Source: Zygnema cylindricum (Eukaryota > Streptophyta > Zygnematophyceae > Zygnematales > Zygnemataceae). From it: a DNA stretch of 64,000 nt. The translations under genes and the position numbers were made by a program. Location: positions 316,975-380,974 of the forward strand of contig JBBHKE010001687.1 in the NCBI GenBank assembly GCA_037447655.1, read 5' to 3'. Position 1 is the first letter of the stretch. Each line of letters starts with the position of its first letter. The notes under the pieces were generated by a model. It did no database searches. It was not told the origin of the DNA and saw only the letters and a list, made by a program, of their open reading frames with translations. Below are positions 56,996 to 64,000 of the stretch, in pieces.

Positions 56996-57458
56996 GCTTC
57001 TTCAATCGTATGGCCAACTCTACGGGCCGGGTTGATTGAGTTGATGTTCCATCACGAAGAGTCTGTAAACCACGTGTAATACATTGAGTGGCACCACGTA
57101 AACTACGATCTGATGTTGAATATCCTTAAGATTTTTAGCACCAACAAAGTTTACATCAAATCTTCACTTGCGTACATCATATGATAGGAGGTTGTTATAC
57201 TTTTTGCAGATGCCGGTGTACTACGCCAGCTCATTTTTTATGTTTACTGTTTTCGAACATAACGAAAGTTCATGTGACAGAAATAGTGTGACAAACAAAA
57301 GGTATTGAAAATAGAGTGACGAGGTAGAGTTACGAAATTACATTTTTATTTTCGGCTGTATTTTCGAATGCGCGTGTCATGTGCAAATTTTGTCAATTTT
57401 CGTTGGTTGTCCATCGTGACACGTAGGTTAATCGTCCACCGTGTCGCGGTTAATTTTT
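56996..57458. other. No recognisable feature
   Basis: About 460 bp of mixed sequence with no coding frame or repeat I can support. It probably belongs to decayed copia K. Confidence 0.4.
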
Positions 57459-57608
57459 TTCTGTACCTGCCAACCCACCTCCTTGAGGTACGTCACCTCC
57501 TTGAGGTCCTTGCGGTACGTCACCTCTTTGAGGTCCTTGCGGTACGTCACCTCCTTGAGGTCCTTGCGGTACGTCACCTCTTTGAGGTACGTTGGCAGGT
57601 ACAGAAAA
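57459..57608. repeat. 150-bp inverted-repeat unit holding a 27-bp minisatellite
   Basis: Perfect 18-bp terminal inverted repeats (TTTTCTGTACCTGCCAAC at 57459-57476 and its complement at 57591-57608) enclose about four copies of a 27-bp unit. Each unit contains ACCTC-YTT-GAGGT, itself a small palindrome. Confidence 0.85.
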
Positions 57609-57688
57609 CGAACGCCTCGCTGATGAATATCCGACGATCAGTGTTGTTACCTCCCAGACCTTACGAGAGTATTGGCAAGATTCTCTGT

Positions 57689-57863
57689 AATGTTGTTTCG
57701 CGGATAAAGACAAAATTGTAAATTACCCCACTAATGTTGTTTCGCGGATAAAGACAAAATTGTAAATTACCCCACTAACGTTGTTTCGCGGATAAAGACA
57801 AAATTGTAAATTACCCCACTAACGTTGTTTCGCGGATAAAGACAAAATTGTAAATTACCCCAC
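57689..57863. repeat. 44-bp tandem repeat, four copies
   Basis: A unit starting TGTTGTTTCGCGGATAAAG and ending in ACCCCACTAA recurs with a period of exactly 44 bp. The copies differ by one base. Confidence 0.9.
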
Positions 57864-58079
57864 TTTTCGACTGATAGAACTTGGACCCTAAATCTGGTGA
57901 TTTGTCACACTTCGTACAATCCGCAATTTCCGGCGGCCTCCCATCTGCGGTACAGTACAGTACGTTCGTCGCTGGTGAAGATCCTGTCCTTGAAACGACA
58001 AATTTACTTCCACTTGGTCGTTAGAAGTTTCGTCGCCGCGCAGATTGGTTCCCAATTCTGTTATTATTTTACCGTTATA

Positions 58080-58300
58080 ATCGCCACCTGCCGAACAGCT
58101 TGCCGTACGACAAAGTACGCGTTTACAAGTGCCGACAAATGGCGGGTCGCTGCCACTCAAGAGTACGACGCATTACTGTGTAACCGTACCTGGACCCTCT
58201 GTACTCTTCCACCAAATCGACGACGTGCGATTGGATCCAAGTGGGTCTTTAAAATTAAACGGTTGGCAGATGGATTCCGTCGACCGTTATAAAGCACGTG
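58080..58300 (+). pseudogene. Relic of copia RT start (K)
   Basis: ADKWRVAATQEYDALLCNRTW, then LPPNRRRAIGSKWVFKIKRLADG and, one frame over, DRYKARD. This is the standard N-terminal block of a copia reverse transcriptase. It breaks off at the duplicated segment at 58284. Confidence 0.8.
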
Positions 58301-58367
58301 ACACGTGGCATTGGCAGTAAAAAGTCCGTTATAAAGCACGTGACACGTGGCATTGGCAGTGAAAAGT
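58284..58367. promoter_or_regulatory. Tandem 42-bp duplication with TATAAA and G-boxes
   Basis: Two copies (58284-58325, 58326-58367), each with TTATAAAG followed by two overlapping-spaced CACGTG palindromes (58295-58300 and 58302-58307 in the first). CACGTG is the G-box/ABRE core. It lies about 370 bp before the first proposed exon of the fucosyltransferase, but regulation of that gene is only an inference. Confidence 0.45.
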
Positions 58368-58733
58368 ATATACAGAGGTTGATGTTGATTTTTTTGTTGT
58401 TTTATGTCTTGTTTTGCGGAGATTTGGCAATATTTTTTTTGGAGATATAAGGGTATTTTTTTTTTCTAATGCCTATTTCCGACCTTAAGGTAATTCTTTT
58501 TATTTTTTTTTTTTGTTTTTTCGATCCTCCGTGAGAATTCGATTTTTTTAATCTTTGCAATTAAATTGAATTTTTCAATTTTGAAAATTATGAATGTAAT
58601 TTTTTTTTGTTTTTGTAATTTTTCTTTTTTGAAAGCTGGAAAAATGAAGCAAGAAGCCGACAAACAACCTTGTCTTTGTCTGCAGTGTGCAGGTGTACGG
58701 AACCGTACAAATGAAGTACGGATTTTTGGACAT

Positions 58734-58799
58734 ATGTGGCTGAAGCTTATCTTGACAGTCGCCGTTTTGCTGATCTGCTCCAATGTCGCCTTGGCGAGG
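58734..58799 (+). CDS. Proposed first coding exon of the fucosyltransferase (signal anchor)
   Basis: From ATG 58734 the peptide MWLKLILTVAVLLICSNVALAR is a hydrophobic segment of the kind that anchors type II Golgi glycosyltransferases. A GT donor at 58800 leaves phase 0, which fits the phase-0 acceptor at 60050/60051. Upstream ATGs in the same frame (58590, 58646) are possible starts. The distance (1.25 kb) and the simple-sequence intron make this exon a hypothesis. Confidence 0.35.
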
Positions 58800-58944
58800 G
58801 TGAGGGGAGGGAGAGAGAGAGGGGCGAAGAGGAAAGGGGGAAGGGGAGGAGGAAAGAAAAGATGGAGGAGAAATCCGGGGAGGAAGAGAGGAAGGCAGTC
58901 ATGAGCTTAATTATTGATTTCAAATTTTTTGATTTCTCAATTGC

Positions 58945-58977
<33 letters not shown>

Positions 58978-60050
58978 CCTTTTCGGAAGGAGGAGTCGTC
59001 CTCGGATTTGTCCTGTCGGAGCAAAGAGGAGCGCCACCTCTACCACACCGCATTTAGAGAAGAGGTGAAAATGTGAACTTCGCACCGTAATTCTTGACTT
59101 GTAAATAATGCGTACTAAATGTTTGTGTACTATATGTTTGTATACTAATTTTGTTTTTAAATATTTGTGTACTAAATGTTTGTGTACTAAATGCTACATA
59201 CAAAATCCCCTTGTTAATCCGTTAGTGTAAGTAGTAGTTGTCACTTTTTGTCTCTTTTATTTCATTTAAGTTTTAGTTAACGCACTTCTAAATGGGTCAT
59301 TAGATCATTATTTTTTTTTGCCTCTTTCATTTGATTTTCAGTTAACGTTCGTTTAGTCGAGTCCAAGTAATAGTGTTGTGTAACGGTGGAATTCCTATCG
59401 CGATAATAACAAAACAACAAAAAACAGGACAAAACAAAAACAAAACAAAACAATGAGAGGGAGGACAGAGAGGGGGAGAGAGGGAGGGGGAGAGGGGAAG
59501 GAGAGGGGGGGGGGGGGGGAGAAAAGTAGTATGTGACTCCAAATTTAGATTCATACTTTTAAGGTTTCTTCACTTCTGTGAATTTCTATTTTTGAGTGCG
59601 ATTCTGTAACTTTTTAGAAAGTTTGTCTGGCAATGCTTTTCATTTTCTAGTTTCATTGCTCTCTGAATTTACAATCTAGGCCATATCTATTCGTCAATTG
59701 GATTTTCTGGTATTTGACCCGTCTGAGTTTACCAAAGTTTAATAGTTTACCAAAAGTGAAACTACACGTAATTCAAAGTGTGTGAGGCTGAATACTTTGT
59801 CAGATTCTTGAATTGTCCATTAAATCCTTCTACAAACTCTATACCATATTCCTAATTTTTTCATAACAATCTGCCTTCAAATTCTTTATCAGAATATTGA
59901 ATGGTCTGTTAAAAGCCTTCTTCAAACAATTTATCAGATTCTTGATCAGTCCTTTAAAAAATTTCTTCAATAACTTCATCAAATTCTTCAATTGACCATT
60001 AAATGCTTTCTTGGTTGAGGTTTTGTTTTCTGGACTTATTGTTTTTGCAG
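58800..60050 (+). other. Proposed intron 1 with simple sequence
   Basis: Contains a purine-rich run (58800-58900), a T run of about 30 bases (58948-58978), a second purine/G-rich run (59457-59525) and degenerate repeats at 59798-60010. It ends in a pyrimidine-rich acceptor (GTTTTTGCAG). Confidence 0.4.
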
Positions 60051-60162
60051 CCATCCAAGGCATTTGTGGAAAAATTGAGAGAATATGAAAAGATGCACAA
60101 ACGCTGCATGCAAGAAAACGTTTGGAAACGCAGCTTTTTTGAAAACTCCACAGATAATACAG
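60051..60162 (+). CDS. GT37 fucosyltransferase exon: stem region
   Basis: PSKAFVEKLREYEKMHKRCMQENVW matches the start of the luminal part of plant GT37 fucosyltransferases, which typically read LREYEALHKRC. Acceptor AG at 60049-60050, donor GT at 60163-60164, phase 1 at the right end. GT37 enzymes transfer fucose from GDP-fucose to cell-wall polymers such as xyloglucan in the Golgi. Confidence 0.75.
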
Positions 60163-60491
60163 GTGGGACAACACTGTAACCTTTATAGGCCAATTACCAT
60201 ACAGGCTGACTTTACTGACCTGTAATTTCTTTAATCGTACGGAAAAGTTTGTGAATCGTACAACTTCCTGTATGATTACTGTCTAGAAAGCTTGTAACCA
60301 CTCATGTGTAATCACGCCCATATAAGCAATTTCCGAAAATTTCAGGTTTTATTTTCTACGATACCGAATAATGTCGTCTCTTACATGAATCGTTCTTGAT
60401 TCCATCAATTCAAGCAAATTGAAATGTAATTTGATGTAATTTGCTTTTGTCACTAATTGAAACAGATGGTTTTTTTTGTCCCATGTTTTAG

Positions 60492-60855
60492 ATGCATCTC
60501 TTCCACAATGTCGTTATGTCGTCTTCGAGGGAAGCCTTGGCTTTGGAAATCGCATCCATGGACTAATTTCCGCTTTCCTTTATGCTCTTCTCACCAATCG
60601 GACTCTAATTGCCGGCGCGACCAGTGATTCCCAACTTTTATGCACCCCATTTCCGGAATCGACTTGGGTTTTGAAAGAGGAGGTTTTAGTAATGACAGGC
60701 TTTGGCAAGAGTGTGCACGTACCGCTGGTTGTTGAAGAAGCGCTTCCCCGGTGCGATTCAGCAACTCCCTGTGGTTGGAAGCATTTTAATAATGGGATTG
60801 TGGAAAATGAATACACACCTTTTTTCAACCTATTCCATGTTTTGCTACGATGTCG
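60492..60855 (+). CDS. GT37 fucosyltransferase exon: N-terminal catalytic lobe
   Basis: After acceptor AG at 60490-60491 the junction codon completes Asp (G plus AT). The exon reads QCRYVVFEGSLGFGNRIHGLISAFLYALLTNRTLIAG, the family hallmark GNR...SAFLYALLTNR block. Next come LLCTPFPESTWVL and a less conserved part. The donor is placed at 60856 (CG before GTGTTC, phase 2) because it fits the next exon; other GT sites are possible. The frame would stay open 70 bp into the intron, to 60925. Confidence 0.75.
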
Positions 60856-61741
60856 GTGTTCTTGCATTTTTTGCCAATCTATTGTGCAGACAGCAGATTC
60901 TAATAGTATTAGTATGACAATGTAATAAAGGCAGCTAGTAAACATTACACATCAACAACTTTCTTGTTCTCTCGAGATCCTTGTGTAGTCGAACGTCTTG
61001 CATTCAAGTTACCTCTAAAATACAAAATATTAATTATCATCTTTTGCTATAATAGTCCATGTCTAGTCAATAATTCTAACCATGAGTTTTAGGGCATAGG
61101 CGTAGAGAAACAGGCCATATCTAAAACTTAATTTTGTAGGTTTTGATGTTATGTATGGATTTCATCATCATGGCTTGATAATTTTGAAGCATATCTCCTT
61201 TCTATGAATGGTGGCTTAAAGAATATTCTCGTAATTGAATTTGTTTCTCCAATAGCGACTATTCACTCAATTTTCTTTAAGTTAACTAGGTTCTGAGAAT
61301 CGTAATCATTGGTCCACGCATAGTCAATTTACCTTGCGTATATACATTGACTCCCAACTGTAAATTTTACAATGGAATAAGTAAGTCAAGCTCTAATCGA
61401 GGATTCTAAGCTGAATCTGGTTTGGACAGTCATAGACTAGTCATTGACCGTCATAGTCAACTACAGTATGTGACTCTCTATGCCATAAACTGACATAGGC
61501 AGTCATAGGCTGTCAGACTACGTCAGTCTGACATAGTCAAGTCTATTTTGAGCTGTTTTGAAAAAGTTCGATCTTGGATATCTGACATAGTCAATATTTC
61601 TCGAAAAATAGTACTATTCTGACTTTTTAAAGTATGTTGTCTATCTTGACTATCTTGGCTATATTGACTATGTTAAATGCTCGTTATGTTGACTCTTTTG
61701 ACTACGTTTTGAAACCATTCTCAATGTGTTTTTGCACTCAG
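60856..61741 (+). other. Fucosyltransferase intron with GTCATAG-type words
   Basis: 886 bp, AT-rich. Between about 61425 and 61690 the words GTCATAG, GACATAG and TGACTAT recur many times in both orientations. No coding content seen. Confidence 0.55.
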
Positions 61742-61927
61742 GCACAAAGCACATTTCTGGCTTCAGTATAATGCAGTAAAAGAGGATTTGTTCTTTTTTT
61801 GTGATGAAGCCCAACTTGCATTACGTGACATTCCATGGTTGATGTTGAATCAAGGACGTTATTTTGGACCTCACTTTGCCGGAATGAAATCCTTTCGACA
61901 AGACATTGAACGTTGGTTTCCCACAAG
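61742..61927 (+). CDS. GT37 fucosyltransferase exon
   Basis: KEDLFFFCDEAQLALRDIPWLMLNQGRYFGPHFAGMKSFRQDIERWFPT aligns with the GT37 stretch that has FFC near its start, a PWL motif and a YF-P-L-F region. Acceptor AG 61740-61741 (phase 2), donor GT 61928 (phase 2). No stops within. Confidence 0.85.
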
Positions 61928-62342
61928 GTGTGATGATGCAATGTGAAACTATAAAATTAGGGTTCTTTAGGGTTTTTTTTGCATAAATGTTTGAATTTGA
62001 AAGTGTATGTGAGAAAAAGAATGTTGCTCATAAAGAAGTTAGTCTGTTCTTGCTCTTGAAAGATTTGGAGGAGGTCATAATAAGTTAATGAAGGCATAAA
62101 TAAATTGAGTTTAAAGCAAACAACATAATTTCCATGAATGTGTGCATTTGGTTAGACGAGTATAACGCCTGCTACACTGAGGGAGAGGGAGAGGGAGTGG
62201 GAGAGGGAGTGCGAGAGGGAAAGGGAAGGGAGAGGGAGAGGGATTGCGGGGGGAGTGAGAGAGTACTGTGTTGTTGGGGAATGTTGTCCTTATACCCCAG
62301 GGGCCTTTTTCTTGACTTACTGTTCGTCTCTCTTCACTACAG

Positions 62343-62432
62343 GGCTGTATATACCCATTTGGCACGCTACCTCCTACATCCCAAAGACAAATACTGGGAT
62401 CGCATAACTAACCACTATAATGCTCATCTCAG
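62343..62432 (+). CDS. GT37 fucosyltransferase exon: HLARYLLHP block
   Basis: The 90-bp exon reads AVYTHLARYLLHPKDKYWDRITNHYNAHL, the family block that usually reads VFHHLGRYLFHP followed by a W. The AG/G junction codons on both sides give Arg. Acceptor AG 62341-62342, donor GT 62433-62434. The preceding intron contains a GA-rich simple repeat (62180-62250). Confidence 0.85.
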
Positions 62433-62881
62433 GTACACCTCACACATGAACGCTTATGAATTTTTTAAAATTTCCTTTTAGAACACTCCATTGGATTTCT
62501 GTTTTTCAAATAATGGGTGCATTGACTGAATTGGTTTAAAATTACGCAAATATGTTTTAATGAGCGTGGCTTTAATGACCCTAACACATAGCAGCTCAAA
62601 GTATGTAACTTATAGTGCTCAAAATTCAGAATATAAAAAGTGTATATGCATTAATAACTCTTATAGGTTGTTTTTGACTATTACACAATTCCCAATCTCA
62701 AACGGATCTCTACATAAAAGTAACAATAAAAGCATGCAATGCTCAAAAAGTGACAAGGTTTTCAAAATTTAATCTTTTTAAATCTAATCTCAAAATTCAA
62801 ATTTAACTTCAATGAGAGGGTGAGCCAACCTGAGACTGGCGTCAATCTCACTTTTTATACCATCTTCTTTCTGTTGGACAG

Positions 62882-63172
62882 GGGCCAAAAACGCATTGGT
62901 TTGCAAGTTAGAACATTCTCGGAAGATGATTCGTGGGCCAATGAAAAAGTTCTCAAATGTGTTGTAAATGTAAACCACTATTTGCCGCACCCAAAACTGA
63001 TTATGGAACAGAACGCAACAATGAAAAGCCAATCACCAATTTCAAAGAATGGTACTTTGTCTCCAACAATTGCCGTTTTTGTGGCTTCTCTCCATGGTGG
63101 CCATCTCAAGTTTTTAAATGCAACCTATCAAGACAGTTTTGCTGCAGATGGGTCTTTCGTCACCTTCCACTC
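62882..63172 (+). CDS. GT37 fucosyltransferase exon: GDP-fucose binding motif
   Basis: GQKRIGLQVRTFSEDD contains the RIG-Q-R signature of fucosyltransferase motif I, whose Arg contacts GDP-fucose. AVFVASLHGGHLKFLNATYQ follows, like the family's VLVTSL-Y block. Acceptor AG 62880-62881, donor GTGAGT at 63173, phase 2 at the left end. The C-terminal motifs should lie further right. They were not found before 64000, so the gene is either longer than the window or broken. Confidence 0.8.
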
Positions 63173-64000
63173 GTGAGTACCCAATCTCTAGGTTTAACGG
63201 ATAAAAAAAAATGAAGACACTAGACGCTTTGGTTAACACTTCAGTATTAATTCTTCCATGTCTAATTATTCATCATCCATGTTAGGTTCAATGTGCAAAT
63301 TGGTGGATTTGCCAAAATTGCGTCTATGTATTATTTTGTACAATGTATGTTTCGATTCACTGTTAATGTTGTTTCTTACCTGGTACCATTTTATCGACAC
63401 AACGCACATGTTTGTTTCACAAATTATTTTGTCACGCGAACGTGCTTTCGCGTTTGGCGTCTAAGATTACGGCCCCATGTGGCTAAATCTAGCACCGTAC
63501 AGCTAAAGTTGCAACCGTACGAAGAAATTTTCAATTTGTAGAGTACAATTTGCGTTATCCTCGAACTTGGGATGTACAAAAAATTGTCGTCTTGTGTTAT
63601 TTCGACCCATTGTCACGTCATCTTCAAACTTATCATAAAACACATCGGTGATATGTTTTAAATAAAGTAGAATCGTTTTCACTAATAGGAAAACGTATTC
63701 TCGCGTGTGAAAAGTTTTCATAATTTTTTGACGACGGAAAAAATTACAAGGTTGTTCGTTTTTGTCCGAATGCACCATGTATAGTTTTTTTTTGAAAGGG
63801 TTGCGATGGTGCAGTGTCATTTCACATAAAGGTGAAAAATTTGCGAAGGTGAAAAATCTCCGAAGTCATGGCGACCGCACGAGAGAGGTTTACGCAAAGT
63901 CATGTTGTACGCCACGGCTGCAAGGCTGTACATTTACGATGTCACGCAATGACATGCAACAAACCAAATCGTTTCAAAAATTACGATGTGTCTTGCGACG
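63173..64000 (+). other. Intron or intergenic sequence after the last seen exon
   Basis: AT-rich to about 63450, then CG/GTAC-richer. I see no fucosyltransferase motif, transposon domain or RNA gene. The GTGAGT donor at 63173 predicts an intron here. Confidence 0.4.

Noticed and set aside
57487-57863. CRISPR-like array
   Set aside because: The 27-bp and 44-bp units are head-to-tail without unique spacers, and the DNA is eukaryotic.
58948-58978. Poly-T as a retroposon tail
   Set aside because: No target duplication or inserted body was found; more likely an intronic simple repeat.
58747-59085. Long frames through the purine run and T run on both strands
   Set aside because: Low-complexity sequence makes stop-free frames by composition; only the short hydrophobic start at 58734 was kept as a candidate exon.
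62111-62365. Antisense open frame of 84 codons
   Set aside because: It is produced by the GA-rich simple repeat of the intron.

Overview
The window is nuclear DNA from a eukaryote, almost certainly a streptophyte (land plant or charophyte alga). The evidence is an intron-containing GT37 (plant xyloglucan-type) fucosyltransferase at the right end, preceded by about 58 kb of nested, mostly decayed LTR retrotransposons. I cannot name the species. A Ty3/gypsy element carrying a cytosine methyltransferase recalls what has been reported, from memory, for charophytes (de Mendoza and colleagues, 2018), so an alga such as Klebsormidium or Chara is one possibility. No bacterial genes, rRNA genes or CRISPR arrays are seen.

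Layout. (1) 1-1790: 3' part of a Ty3/gypsy chromovirus (RNase H end, integrase, chromodomain), then a GC-rich possible LTR and a broken unassigned coding stretch to 3420. (2) 3427-8550: a decayed Ty1/copia element (gag, protease, integrase, RT, RNase H) with a 3' LTR holding a hairpin array. (3) 8560-18107: a Ty3/gypsy element (here GY2) with gag, protease, a DNMT3-like C5-cytosine methyltransferase in frame with the start of the RT region, RT, RNase H, integrase and a C-terminal PHD finger. This is the most unusual coding content. (4) 18372-27797: truncated copies of a copia family (family A) in both orientations, sharing LTRs in tandem. (5) 26791-56493: one family A element (A5) with two 1007-bp LTRs, blown up to about 30 kb by insertions, each bounded by 5-bp target duplications. 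T (29084-35106) is a non-coding element with three LTRs. A6 (36442-47325, minus) is itself split by the gag-only element G (38294-42796). A7 (48656-55075) lies in the RNase H. (6) 56494-58330: relics of another copia element and small repeats. (7) 58734-63172: the fucosyltransferase gene, with splice phases that agree at every proposed coding junction; its 3' end lies outside the window or is lost.

How the parts relate. A5, A6, A7, G and T all carry the same primer-binding core directly after the LTR (GTTATGGGCCC). It is complementary to the anticodon arm of initiator tRNA-Met, the half-tRNA priming used by Drosophila copia. This suggests one shared replication machinery, with T (no protein) and G (gag only) as passengers of autonomous family A elements. 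The PBS also contains an ATG in the gag frame. The central LTR of T is a mosaic of the two outer LTRs with one crossover, which shows how the three-LTR array formed. Several LTRs carry an antisense tRNA-like segment followed by two stem-loops, one of which shows a compensatory base-pair change between copies.
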